Of a stretch of DNA of 64,000 nt, positions 18,708-27,588 are shown piece after piece; the stretch's first letter is position 1; every line of letters starts with the position of its first letter. The notes under the pieces were generated by a model. The model was not told where the DNA came from. It ran no database searches and saw only the letters and a program-made list of their open reading frames with translations. Origin of the DNA: an uncultured Collinsella sp. (GTDB taxonomy: Bacteria; Actinomycetota; Coriobacteriia; Coriobacteriales; Coriobacteriaceae); NCBI GenBank assembly GCA_900541145.1, contig UQIH01000011.1, positions 11,577 to 75,576 of the forward strand. Direction: 5' to 3'. Both the position numbers and the translations under genes were made by a program.

Positions 18708-19478
18708 CTAGTCCGTAGCACCGCTTTCGGTTCCATACGACGGCGAAGGCGCCTCGACCACATGGTGATATCGATCGATATAGATTGCACGGGCCCCCAG
18801 GCGGCGCACCAAATCTTGGTGATGTGTGCTCATCAAGACCGTCTTACCCGCCGCGACGTAGGCCAGCAAGAAGTTGACCACAATGTCGCATGAATCCTCG
18901 TCGAGCCCATTGGTAGGCTCGTCGAGAACCAAGATATCCGGGTTCATCGACACCACCGCAGCCAGCGCCACGCGCTTCTTTTGCCCACCCGAAAGCTGAT
19001 AGGGCGAAGCATCGACCAAATCGGCAACCTGGAACAGCTCCATGGCATCGCGAACGCGGCGCTCGAGCTCGCCTGCCGGAAGCCCCATCTGGGCGGGGCC
19101 AAACGCGACCTCCTCACCGACCGTGGCGCAAAAGAGCTGCGCATCGGCATTCTGGAACACAAAGCCCACGCGCTGATGGAACCGCTGGGCCGTCGCAGAA
19201 TCCTTGAGATATGCCGCATCGACCGCATGTCCGTCAAACAGGTACGCACCCGCGTCCGTGAGCTCAAGGCCGTTGATAAGGCGCATGATCGTCGTCTTGC
19301 CGCAGCCGTTGGGACCGAGCAGGGCAACAAGCTCCCCACGGTCCACCTGCAGCGAAACGCCATCGACCACCGTATGGCCCGCATAGGAAAACACCACGTC
19401 GCGAAATTCGATGAGCGGCGTGATCTCGGTGCCGCCAGCACCGCTCGCACCCATCGCGCCATTCGTATCGTTTGCCAA
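18708..19478 (-). CDS. cbiO: ECF transporter ATP-binding protein, cobalt/nickel type
   Basis: About 256 residues. I favour TTG 19478 because AGGAAAGGG lies 7 bases upstream; ATG 19502 is an in-frame alternative without a site. Motifs: Walker A GPNGCGKTT, signature LSGGQKKRVALAA, Walker B ILVLDEPTNGLDED and the switch His in MSTHHQD. It is the last gene of a cbiM-cbiQ-cbiO operon and supplies ATP hydrolysis for metal uptake. Only one ATPase gene is present, so it probably works as a homodimer, as in CbiMNQO and NikMNQO systems. Confidence 0.9.
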   Translation of the reverse strand: MANDTNGAMGASGAGGTEITPLIEFRDVVFSYAGHTVVDGVSLQVDRGELVALLGPNGCGKTTIMRLINGLELTDAGAYLFDGHAVDAAYLKDSATAQRFHQRVGFVFQNADAQLFCATVGEEVAFGPAQMGLPAGELERRVRDAMELFQVADLVDASPYQLSGGQKKRVALAAVVSMNPDILVLDEPTNGLDEDSCDIVVNFLLAYVAAGKTVLMSTHHQDLVRRLGARAIYIDRYHHVVEAPSPSYGTESGATD

Positions 19479-19522
19479 AACGTCGCCCTTTCCTATTCGC
19501 ATCGACGGATCGACCGCCCGCG

Positions 19523-20359
19523 CTACAGCGCCGCGCACAATACGGCGAGCAGCACCACAACGGCCGCGTAAACGGCATCGCGCCAGCCAAAGCCGCTCCG
19601 TGCAGGCGCCGGATACACGCCGGCGAAGCCGCGGCAAAGCATAGCCTCGTTCATCGCGCGGCTGCATTCCATCGCCTTGATAAAGGTCATGCCCATGATA
19701 CCCGCGATCGAATCCGTACGCGAAAATCCCTCAGGCGCACGGCCAACGCTGCGCAGCATGACCGATTCGCACAGATTGTGCGCCGTGCGACCCAGCACCT
19801 CGATGTGCTTGAGCGCCATATCAAACGTAAAGATAACTTCGTCGGGTAGATGCAGCATCTTGAGCGCCGACGACATGCGGCTCCACGTGAGGGTCCACGA
19901 AACGCCCAGCACCAGCGACACATTAATAAAGGTCTTGAGCGCAATCTTGAGCATGGCGCCCGCGGCAGAAGCGTCCAGCAGCAAGGCGGGCAGCGCCAGA
20001 ACCACCGCGAGCCCCGCGGCAGCCAACGCCGGCACAAAAGTCGCGCGCAGCCCGCGTACGGGGCGCACGGCAACGAGCACCAGCGCAATAGCCGCCATCA
20101 ACATGAGGTACAGCGGGCTCTGCGTCAGACACACGCACAGGACGCAAACGAACATCCCCACCAGGCGTACCGGAGCCGAAACGCAAGAAAGAGCGCGGTC
20201 GACCATCGACCCGCCCTCGTGTACGCCTCCACCCAGGCGAACCCGCTCAAGCAGGCTCGCCAGGTGCAGGACATTCTTTTGCATCACACGATGCCGAGCC
20301 CCCGCGGGCTCGTAACGCTGCTCGACCGCAAGCCAGCTAGGCAGCTCGGCTATTGCCAT
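19523..20359 (-). CDS. cbiQ: ECF transporter T component
   Basis: About 278 residues from ATG 20359 (AAGGAAAG upstream). Several membrane helices lie between residues 60 and 140. The coupling motifs of the family appear as RAPEGFSRTD and, near the C-terminus, SRAMNEAMLCRGFAG; the A-R-G type motif contacts the ATPase. CbiQ links the substrate-binding CbiM to CbiO. The gene overlaps cbiM by 23 bases and is followed by cbiO. Confidence 0.88.
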   Translation of the reverse strand: MAIAELPSWLAVEQRYEPAGARHRVMQKNVLHLASLLERVRLGGGVHEGGSMVDRALSCVSAPVRLVGMFVCVLCVCLTQSPLYLMLMAAIALVLVAVRPVRGLRATFVPALAAAGLAVVLALPALLLDASAAGAMLKIALKTFINVSLVLGVSWTLTWSRMSSALKMLHLPDEVIFTFDMALKHIEVLGRTAHNLCESVMLRSVGRAPEGFSRTDSIAGIMGMTFIKAMECSRAMNEAMLCRGFAGVYPAPARSGFGWRDAVYAAVVVLLAVLCAAL

Positions 20360-21422
20360 GAGCACCGCTTTCCTTAACCGTCAGCGAGATCAGACGGAAT
20401 GCGATGGTGAGCACCGCCACGCCAATTACGCCCGAGAGGATATACATGGCAGCCTGGCCGGCAAAGCCAAGACCCTGCTCCTCGGAATAGGCCTGCAGAT
20501 AATCGCCCGTGGGCAGGGCATCGGCAAAGGTCGGGGTATCGAGGCCGACCGAAGCCTGCAGGCTGTCGTCGCCAGCCTCCTGAACGGCGGTCGCGGCGCC
20601 CTCGGCGTCCCACTCGCCCCATGCGTCACCGGTGGCCAGCAGACCCAGCGGCGTGGCCACGACAAGCACGGCAACCAGGATAAGCGTGGGGATCAGCGAG
20701 GTCTTCTTGGCAGCAGCGCCCTCGGCGGCAAGCTGGCCATCGACGGCCTCGGGACCGACGATAACGCCCGGCGCCGTCTTCTTAATGAAGCCGTAGATGG
20801 CGGCCGTCGCCACGCCCTCAACCACGCCGGCGACCAGCATATGCGGGATCAACATGGCAGGAATAGCCACGGACAGCGGGAAGGGGCAGTACAGCGGCGC
20901 GCCCGAAGCGTTGGTAAAGAGCATCGGCTGAATACCAAACTCGATTGCCGCGCACAGGGCCGCCAGGCACAGGCCGACCCAGCCGCTTACGATGGCAGAA
21001 ACCGAGGTGCCCCAGCTCTTGTCGTGCAGACGGCTGTTGAGCGCACGAAACACGATAGCGGCGGCAAACGGCAGCACAAAGGCCATGTTAAAGCAGTTGG
21101 CGCCAAAGGACAGGATGCCGCCGTCGCCAAATAGCAGCGCCTGCAGCGCCAGCGCGACCGAGACGGCAATGGCAGCGGCCTCCGGGCCCAACAACAGCGC
21201 GATGAGCGCGCCGCCAACGGCGTGACCCGTGGTGCCACCGGGCAGCGGAACGTTAAACATCATGAGCAAGAAGGAAAATGCTGCACAGATGCCCAGGAAA
21301 GCCATGTGCTCGCGATCGAGCGTGGCGCGCACCTTCTTGATGCAGTGGACCCAAACGGGCACCATTGCCACCGCCATGACGGCATCGGTCTGCGGGGACA
21401 GATAATTATCTGGAATGTGCAT
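20337..21422 (-). CDS. cbiM: CbiM-type cobalt/nickel S component with PDGLE-like C-terminus
   Basis: 361 residues beginning MHIPDNYLSPQTDAV. The N-terminal Met-His is a metal ligand in the structurally studied NikM relative. Several helices follow (GGTTGHAVGGALIALLLGPE). The C-terminal third, after a variable linker, has TPLGLLATGDAWGEWD and a final helix, which looks like the PDGLE/CbiN-type auxiliary domain fused on. The fusion explains the lack of a separate cbiN. Cobalt versus nickel cannot be decided. GGGAGG precedes the start. Confidence 0.88.
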   Translation of the reverse strand: MHIPDNYLSPQTDAVMAVAMVPVWVHCIKKVRATLDREHMAFLGICAAFSFLLMMFNVPLPGGTTGHAVGGALIALLLGPEAAAIAVSVALALQALLFGDGGILSFGANCFNMAFVLPFAAAIVFRALNSRLHDKSWGTSVSAIVSGWVGLCLAALCAAIEFGIQPMLFTNASGAPLYCPFPLSVAIPAMLIPHMLVAGVVEGVATAAIYGFIKKTAPGVIVGPEAVDGQLAAEGAAAKKTSLIPTLILVAVLVVATPLGLLATGDAWGEWDAEGAATAVQEAGDDSLQASVGLDTPTFADALPTGDYLQAYSEEQGLGFAGQAAMYILSGVIGVAVLTIAFRLISLTVKESGAHGNSRAA

Positions 21423-21479
21423 GTACGCCTCCCGGTTATCGGCGCACGAAATTGCAACGCCGCTTAAATCACCTTGTCA

Positions 21480-21507
21480 GTGTTACGCATTGTCAGATTC
21501 GTAACAC
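21480..21507. promoter_or_regulatory. Operator-like inverted repeat upstream of cbiM
   Basis: GTGTTACG and CGTAACAC, perfect 8-bp arms 12 bases apart, lie about 60 bases before the cbiM start in the only space where its promoter can be. The symmetry suggests a dimeric regulator, perhaps metal-responsive. It does not match the NikR GTATGA consensus, and I see no cobalamin riboswitch features here. Confidence 0.5.
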
Positions 21508-21670
21508 GCCGCGGGCTATCATAGCAAAACGGCGCACTGCCGACAAAGCAGCACGCCGTTATGTAATGCGCGTGTCATATATGCAGGCTCAACGGTGCCT
21601 TATTCCGAACACCGCGGTCACGCAAAGGCCACAGCAACCGCCATCAGCCCCTACGCCCCCGTCGCAAGCC

Positions 21671-24124
21671 CTAGCCGCGGACCTCGCCGTTTACGCCCTT
21701 GCACACCTTGGTGACGATCTTCTGGTGCGCCTTCTCGACCTCTTCGCTGGTGAGCGTGTGGTCGTCGGAGCGATACGTAAGCGCAAAGGCCATGGACTTC
21801 TTGCCCGCTCCGATGCGGATGGGATCGCGGTAGACATCGAACAGGCGCACGCCCTCGAGCAGCTTGCCGCCGGCGCTGGTAATGCGGCGCTCAAGATCCT
21901 CGCAGGTCACGGAGTTATCGACCACGATAGCAAGGTCGTGCTCAACGGCAGGGTACTGCGAGAACTCGCGGTAGTTCTCCTGGTTGCGGGCGCCCTTGAT
22001 CAGCTTGTCCAGATCGAGCTCAAAGGCAACGACGACCTCATCGATGCCCATCGCCTCGCGCGCCTCGGGGTGAATCTCGCCGACCCAGCCCAGCACGGTG
22101 CCGCCGGACAGAACCTCGGCCGCACGACCCGGCTGCAAGAAAGCGTAGCCCTCGCCCTCGACGGGACGGAAGCGGACCTTCTCGATGCGCAACTGGGCAA
22201 GCAGCTCCTCGACAATGCCCTTGCCAAAGAAGAAGCGCAGCTTGCGGTACTTCATGCTCCAGGACTGCTCGCTCCACTGGCCCGAGAGCACACCCGCCAC
22301 GGACTTGGTCTCCTTGGGCAGGCTGGCGTTCTCGCGACCGTGGAACAGGCTGCCGACCTCGTACAGGTGCACGTTGGGCGTGCCGTGGGCCTCGTTATAG
22401 GCCACAGACTGCAGCAGACCCGGCAGCAGTGAGCGGCGCATCTCGGTCTGCTCGGCTACCAGCGGGTTCATGAGCACGACGGGGCAGCCGCGGCCCTCGG
22501 TGGACATACCGATCTTCTCCAGGTCGCCCGGGGCGGCAAAGCCAAAGGTCGTGGTCTCGTTGAGGCCACAGGCGCGCAGGATCTCGCCGACCTTGCGGGT
22601 GAGCTTCTGCTCGCGGGTCAAGCCGCCGATATGGTTCTTGGCAGCCGGGATGGTCGCCGTCACACGGCCCATGCCCCACAGGCGCAGGACCTCCTCGATC
22701 AGATCGATCTCGCGCGGCAGGTCGGGGCGGAAACTCGGCGGAGTGACCATAAAGTCCTCGCCGTCGCGCTCGACGGTGCAGCCCAGGCGGGTGAGCGAGC
22801 GCTCGATAAAGTCGGGCTCGATGTCGGCGCCGCAGATGGCATGCACGCGGGCCAGACGCAGCTTAATGCTGTCGATGGTTTTGGGCGCGGGGAAAACGTC
22901 GACGTAGCCGGGAGCGACCTCGCCGCCGGCGATCTCCTCGATGAGCGCGCACGTGACGTTGGCGACATCCACGCAACCGGTCTCATCGACCTGGCGTTCA
23001 AAGCGAATGGAGGCGTCGGAGATCAGCGACAGGTCGCGGCTGGTGTGCGAGGTGCGACCGGCGTTGAAGCAGGCACTCTCGACCATCACATCGACGGTGT
23101 CGTCCTCGATCTCGGAATCCATGCCGCCCATAACGCCGGCCAGCGCCACGGGACGCTCGCCGTCGGTGATGAGGCCCATGCCGGCGTCGAGCGTGCGCTC
23201 CTCGCCGTCGAGGGTCGTAAACTTCTCGTCCTGCTGGGCGGCGCGAACCACCACGCGACGATGGCCATCGCGCTCGGCAAAGGTGTCCAGGTCAAAGGCG
23301 TGCAGCGGCTGACCGGTGAGCATCATCACATAGTTGGTGATGTCGACGATGTTGTTGTGCGGGCGCACGCCCAGGGCGTTAAGGCGCTTGACCATCCAGT
23401 CGGGCGAGGGGCCGACCTTCACGTTGCGCACGATGCGGGCGACATAGCGGTCGCACAGGCCCTCGTCGGCGATCTCGACGGAAAGCTCGTCGTCGGTCGC
23501 GCGGCCGGTCTCGGCCTTGATGGCGGGCAGCTCCACGTGGAAATCGCGGTCGAAGATGGCGCCGGTCTCGCGGGCCATGCCGATCATGGACAGGCAGTCG
23601 GGGCGGTTGGGCGTGATCTCGCAGTCAAGCACAGTGTCACTCGAGCCCACGTACTCGGCAAACGGCATGCCGCAGGGCGTGTCCTCGGGCAGAATCATGA
23701 TGCCGGAGTGGTCGCCGCCCAGGCCGAGTTCGCGCGCGGAGCAGTTCATGCCCATGGACACGACGCCGCGAAGCTTGCTCTTCTTGATCTTGACGTCGCC
23801 GGGAAGCACGGCGCCGATCATTGCCGTGACGATGTGGTCGCCAGCCTCAAAGTTCTGCGCGCCGCAGACGATCTGCAGCGGGGCGGGGTTGCCGTCGGCG
23901 TCGAGATTCTTGTCGCCCACGTCGACCGAGCACACATACATATGGTCGCTATCGGGGTGCGGGGTCTTGGTAAGCACCTTGGCAGTCACCACGTGGTCGA
24001 AGGACTCGCCCACGGTGTCGATCGCCTCGACCTCGGTGCCGGTACGGATATATTCGTCCGAAAGGGTCTTGGGATCCTCCGGAATATCGATCATGGTCTT
24101 GAGCCAGTCGTAAGAAACGCGCAT
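21671..24124 (-). CDS. pheT: Phenylalanine-tRNA ligase beta subunit
   Basis: 817 residues beginning MRVSYDWLKTMIDIPEDPKT. The tRNA-binding OB domain (about 40-150), B3/B4 editing region (about 210-400, with NYVMMLTGQPLHAFD), B5 domain, catalytic-like core and C-terminal ferredoxin-like anticodon-binding domain (FSQYPAVEHDLAIVVD) are all present. It pairs with PheS to charge tRNA-Phe. It follows pheS on the same strand across a 162-base gap that contains a long hairpin (24184-24290), unusual for a tightly linked pair. Confidence 0.96.
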   Translation of the reverse strand: MRVSYDWLKTMIDIPEDPKTLSDEYIRTGTEVEAIDTVGESFDHVVTAKVLTKTPHPDSDHMYVCSVDVGDKNLDADGNPAPLQIVCGAQNFEAGDHIVTAMIGAVLPGDVKIKKSKLRGVVSMGMNCSARELGLGGDHSGIMILPEDTPCGMPFAEYVGSSDTVLDCEITPNRPDCLSMIGMARETGAIFDRDFHVELPAIKAETGRATDDELSVEIADEGLCDRYVARIVRNVKVGPSPDWMVKRLNALGVRPHNNIVDITNYVMMLTGQPLHAFDLDTFAERDGHRRVVVRAAQQDEKFTTLDGEERTLDAGMGLITDGERPVALAGVMGGMDSEIEDDTVDVMVESACFNAGRTSHTSRDLSLISDASIRFERQVDETGCVDVANVTCALIEEIAGGEVAPGYVDVFPAPKTIDSIKLRLARVHAICGADIEPDFIERSLTRLGCTVERDGEDFMVTPPSFRPDLPREIDLIEEVLRLWGMGRVTATIPAAKNHIGGLTREQKLTRKVGEILRACGLNETTTFGFAAPGDLEKIGMSTEGRGCPVVLMNPLVAEQTEMRRSLLPGLLQSVAYNEAHGTPNVHLYEVGSLFHGRENASLPKETKSVAGVLSGQWSEQSWSMKYRKLRFFFGKGIVEELLAQLRIEKVRFRPVEGEGYAFLQPGRAAEVLSGGTVLGWVGEIHPEAREAMGIDEVVVAFELDLDKLIKGARNQENYREFSQYPAVEHDLAIVVDNSVTCEDLERRITSAGGKLLEGVRLFDVYRDPIRIGAGKKSMAFALTYRSDDHTLTSEEVEKAHQKIVTKVCKGVNGEVRG

Positions 24125-24183
24125 GTAGCTCTCCTAGTTCTTAATCTCCGCAAAGGAAGGATTATCAAATGAAGACGTTCGCC

Positions 24184-24290
24184 TTAGGGTTGTCCAGGTG
24201 CCCCAGGTTGGCGTGAAAGAGGAGCGACGCGTACTAAAGGTACGCGAGCGACGGTTTGAACGCCAAGATGGGGTGCCTGGGCAAGCCTAA
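24184..24290. repeat. 107-nt long-hairpin element between pheS and pheT
   Basis: Two 31-base arms, 24184-24214 and 24260-24290, are complementary except for about seven positions, some of them G-U pairs. The apical part contains GCGTAC-taaag-GTACGC. One arm includes the pheS stop codon. There is no T-run, so full termination before pheT is not expected, but attenuation or mRNA processing is possible. Base content matches the surroundings. Confidence 0.75.
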
Positions 24291-25363
24291 AATTGGTTCA
24301 GGAAGCGCATATCGCCAGTCATCAGGGTTCGCAGGTCGGGCAGGTCGTAGCGCAGTGCCGCGACGCGCTCGGCGCCAATACCAAAGGCGAAGCCGGTGTA
24401 CTTCTCGGGGTCGATGCCGCAGTTGATAAGGACGTTGGGGTCGACCATGCCACAGCCCAAGATCTCAATCCAGCCGCTGTGCTTGCAGAAGTTGCAACCC
24501 TTGCCGCCGCACACGTGACAGCTCACGTCCACCTCGCAGGAAGGCTCGGTGAAGGGGAAGAAGTGCGGGCGGTAGCGCGTCTTGCGGTCCTCGCCAAACA
24601 TGCACTTAACAAAATAGTCGAGCGTGCCCTTAAGATCGCCAAAGGTGATGCCCTCGTCGACGACCAGGCCCTCGATCTGGTTGAACTGCGGCAGGTGGCA
24701 GGCATCGGCCGTGTCGGGACGGTAGACGGTGCCCGGGCAGATCATGTAGATGGGCGGCTTTTGCGACTCCATGGTGTGGATCTGCACGCCCGAGGTCTGG
24801 GTGCGCAGCAGCACGTCGGACTCGCCGTGGGCGTGAGCCTCGGGGTGCGCGACGCTGCCGGGGTTGTTATCGACCACGTAGAAGGTGTCGCGGGCCGAGC
24901 GGCTCGGGTGATCCATGGGGGCGTTGAGCGCGGTGAAGTTGTAGTAGGAGGTGTCGACCATGGGACCGGACTCGACGGTGTAGCCGATGCCGCAGAAGAT
25001 GTCCTCGGCCTCCTCGATGATCTGCTTGATCAGGTGCTGGTGGCCGATCTGCGGACGGATGCCCGGCAGCGTGATGTCGACGGCCTCGTGCTCGAGTGCG
25101 TGCTTGAGGGCGGCGGCCTTCATCTCGGTGGTGCGCTCGTCGAGCATGCCCTCAATCAGCTGGCGCATCTCGTTGGCGCGCTTGCCCATCATGGGACGAT
25201 CCTCGGGGGCGAGCTTGCCCATCATACGCATCAGGCCAGTGATGCGGCCCTTGCGGCCGAGCAGCTCAACGCGCGCGGCCTCGAGCTTTGCGGCGTCATC
25301 GGCGCCTGCGACGAGCTCCTTGGCCTCTTCCTCGAGTTTGACCAGATCATCAATCAGACTCAT
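24287..25363 (-). CDS. pheS: Phenylalanine-tRNA ligase alpha subunit
   Basis: 358 residues from ATG 25363 (MSLIDDLVKLEEEAKELVAG). The N-terminal coiled coil binds tRNA. The class II core has motif 2-like TSGVQIHTMESQKPPIYMIC, FNQIEGLVVD and motif 3 GFAFGIGAERVAALRY. Cys pairs at VSCHVCGGKGCNFCKHSGW are normal for the bacterial subfamily. The start was chosen over upstream in-frame codons because the T-box terminator lies just before it. Expression is controlled by the T-box leader at 25447-25740. Confidence 0.96.
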   Translation of the reverse strand: MSLIDDLVKLEEEAKELVAGADDAAKLEAARVELLGRKGRITGLMRMMGKLAPEDRPMMGKRANEMRQLIEGMLDERTTEMKAAALKHALEHEAVDITLPGIRPQIGHQHLIKQIIEEAEDIFCGIGYTVESGPMVDTSYYNFTALNAPMDHPSRSARDTFYVVDNNPGSVAHPEAHAHGESDVLLRTQTSGVQIHTMESQKPPIYMICPGTVYRPDTADACHLPQFNQIEGLVVDEGITFGDLKGTLDYFVKCMFGEDRKTRYRPHFFPFTEPSCEVDVSCHVCGGKGCNFCKHSGWIEILGCGMVDPNVLINCGIDPEKYTGFAFGIGAERVAALRYDLPDLRTLMTGDMRFLNQF

Positions 25364-25446
25364 GTCTTCCCTTTCGTCTCTCGCGCATTCGCTTGCCGGG
25401 GCAACCGATGCCGCTTGGCGCTGCGAAAACGCGGCCCGGTTCGGTA

Positions 25447-25740
25447 ACAAAAAACCGCCCTCGGGCATGTACATTGCCCAAGGACGGTTGAATTCCGCGG
25501 TACCACCTTGTTTGACCCGGCGGATGTCTGGCCCGCCGAGCCCACTCTGCGCCCCTTGTCGCGAGGCTCACGGCTTCCCTACTGGGGCTTCGCCGCCGCT
25601 GGCCGCGCACCCGTTGAGGTTGCTGCTCGGGAGTGAACGCTTGGCCCTTGCCACCGCAGGAAGGCTTGCAGCCCATGACCTTCCCTCTCTTGCCGGCGAC
25701 GCGGCGGGCAAAACCCTCTCCGTCAACGCATTGGGCTATA
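25447..25740 (-). ncRNA. T-box leader of pheST
   Basis: Read on the minus strand, the leader contains the conserved T-box GGTGGTACCGCG at about 25496-25507. It is followed by a competing terminator hairpin (CCTTGGGCA and TGCCCGAGG arms) with TTTTTT at 25447-25488. Upstream are an AGAGAG run, a GGTG element and a plausible UUC specifier (complement of 25635-25637), fitting tRNA-Phe. Uncharged tRNA-Phe would favour the antiterminator and allow pheST expression. The specifier assignment is by eye. The rest of the gap to 25866 presumably holds the divergent promoters. Confidence 0.85.
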
Positions 25741-25866
25741 GGATAACACATTCTGCGAGCATATCGCCGTGTTCCGTTTTGTTCGTGCTGGGTACAAGGC
25801 GGGTAGCTGTGCAAACTGGCCGCGCGCCCACCCGAGGCGCTCGGCTCACGAGATCAAGGATATGGT

Positions 25867-27441
25867 ATGGGAAATAAGCACGATAAGAAGGCCAAGGCCG
25901 CAGCGGACAAGACGCCCAAAGGCATAAAGGTCGATAAGGCCGTCAAGAAGCTCCGCAAGCTCGAAGGCAAACTGTGGACCCGCGAGTACCTGCTCAAGAT
26001 TGCCGAGTTCGACGGCGCAACGATTGCCCCCGCCAACGGCGCCACGGCCCGCGCCGACGCTATGGGCACCCTTGCCGGCGAACATCACAAACTCCTGACC
26101 AGCAAAAAGTCCGTTGAGCTCGTGCGCTCTCTCGCGCGTGAGACAGTCGCGGGCGGAAAGATCGACGACCCGCAGCTGCTCGACGAGATCCGCGTGCTCG
26201 GCCGCGACCAGCGCGAGGCAAGCGTCATCCCCACCCAGGAGGCCGAGGCCTGGACCAGGCTCACCTGCGAGGCAGACGCCGTGTGGCACAAGGCCAAGAC
26301 GGCCAATGACTGGGCGAGCTTTGAGCCCTATGTGGATAGAATCGTCGGCCAGCTTAAGCACCAGGCCGAGCTCATGGACCCCAAGCGCGACCCATACGAT
26401 GTTTGGCTCGACCAGTACGAGCGCGGCCTTTCCGCCAAGAGCTTCGATGCGTTTTGCGATGAGGTCAAGGCCACGGTCGTGCCGCTCGTGCACGCCATCG
26501 GCGAGCGCGGCCAGCAGCCCGATGCCGACTTTTTGCACGCCCGCGTGCCCGAGGCCGCCCAGCGCGCCATGAGCTTCGACCTGATGAAGCTCGTCGGCCT
26601 GAACCTGGACGACACCACGCTTGCCTTTACCGAGCACCCGTTTAGCGAGGGCTTTGCCGTGGGTGACGCGCGCATCGCGACACACATCTACGAGGACGAT
26701 TGCATCTCCAACGTCTACAGCATCATCCACGAGGCGGGGCACACCATGTACGAGCTGGGCGTCAATCCCGCCTATGCGCGCACCTGTCTGGAGGGCGGCA
26801 CCTCCATGGGCATCCACGAAAGCCAGAGCCGTTTCTTTGAGAACACCGTGGGCCGCAGCCGTGCCTTTATGGGACCGCTGCTCGAGGTGCTGCGCCGCCA
26901 CGCACCCGAGGTCTACGGCGACGTCGACGAGGACACGCTCTACCACGCCGTGAACATCGCGCAGCCTTCGCTGATCCGCACCGAGGCCGACGAGCTCACC
27001 TATCCGCTGCACGTTATGGTGCGCTGCGAGATCGAGCGCATGCTGTTTGCCGGCGAGGCCACAGCCAAGGATATCCCCGCGCTTTGGAATCGCTTCATGG
27101 ATGAGTACCTGGGCATTCCGGTTCCCGACGACACGCGTGGTTGCCTGCAGGATACGCACTGGAGCGGCGGCTCGTTTGGCTACTTCCCCACCTATGCGCT
27201 GGGCAGCGCCTACGACGCCATGTTTGTGCCGGCCATGTGCCGCGACGGCGTCGACCTTACCGGCGCCTGCGCGAGCGGCGACCTGACACCCGTCCGCGCC
27301 TGGCTGGGCGAGCACATTTGGCAGTGGGGCCGCGCCAAGGACGCGCCGGAGCTCATCAAGGGCGCGTGCGGCATGGCGTTCGATGCCCGCTACTACTGCA
27401 GCTACCTGCAGGACAAGTTCACCACGCTGTACCAGCTGTAA
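25867..27441 (+). CDS. M32 family metallocarboxypeptidase
   Basis: 524 residues. The zinc motif HEAGH is at 288-292 (SIIHEAGHTMYELG), followed by GTSMGIHESQSRFFENTVGR, the family's second zinc region. The C-terminal HWSGGSFGYFPTYALGSAYD is another M32 signature. These are cytoplasmic zinc enzymes that remove C-terminal residues from peptides. The first 20 residues are a Lys-rich tail (NKHDKKAKAAADKTPKG) not typical of the family. It stands alone with its own terminator, divergent from pheS. Confidence 0.93.
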   Translation: MGNKHDKKAKAAADKTPKGIKVDKAVKKLRKLEGKLWTREYLLKIAEFDGATIAPANGATARADAMGTLAGEHHKLLTSKKSVELVRSLARETVAGGKIDDPQLLDEIRVLGRDQREASVIPTQEAEAWTRLTCEADAVWHKAKTANDWASFEPYVDRIVGQLKHQAELMDPKRDPYDVWLDQYERGLSAKSFDAFCDEVKATVVPLVHAIGERGQQPDADFLHARVPEAAQRAMSFDLMKLVGLNLDDTTLAFTEHPFSEGFAVGDARIATHIYEDDCISNVYSIIHEAGHTMYELGVNPAYARTCLEGGTSMGIHESQSRFFENTVGRSRAFMGPLLEVLRRHAPEVYGDVDEDTLYHAVNIAQPSLIRTEADELTYPLHVMVRCEIERMLFAGEATAKDIPALWNRFMDEYLGIPVPDDTRGCLQDTHWSGGSFGYFPTYALGSAYDAMFVPAMCRDGVDLTGACASGDLTPVRAWLGEHIWQWGRAKDAPELIKGACGMAFDARYYCSYLQDKFTTLYQL

Positions 27442-27463
27442 AGCTTAGGCGACACGCCAACGC

Positions 27464-27502
27464 AAAGGGGCGCCGCAGGATCTATCCCGCGGCGCCCCTT
27501 TA
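27464..27502 (+). terminator. Terminator after the M32 peptidase gene
   Basis: GGGGCGCCGC pairs with GCGGCGCCCC over a 12-base loop and is followed by a short TTTA. The T-run is weak but the stem is strong, and the place, 23 bases after the stop, is right. Confidence 0.75.
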
Positions 27503-27519
27503 CACCCAGTCACCAACCC

Positions 27520-27575
27520 GGCAGTTAGGGACGTTCCTATTGTGCCGGCAGAAAAAGAACGTCCCCAGGTGCCAG
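27520..27575. repeat. Dispersed repeat, family B, copy 1
   Basis: The core at 27544-27566 is a 23-base block, GCCGGCAGAAA then AAGAACGTCCCC. It matches copies at 53793-53815 (two differences) and 63858-63880 (two differences). Flanking bases (CGGCAGTTAGGGACGTTCCT) are a partial inverted copy of the core. It is intergenic and not part of any reading frame. Confidence 0.75.
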
Positions 27576-27588
27576 ATTGGCCGCGTAA

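Noticed and set aside
21423..21670. Cobalamin riboswitch upstream of cbiM
   Set aside because: No B12 box or comparable conserved stem is present; only the palindrome at 21480-21507 stands out.
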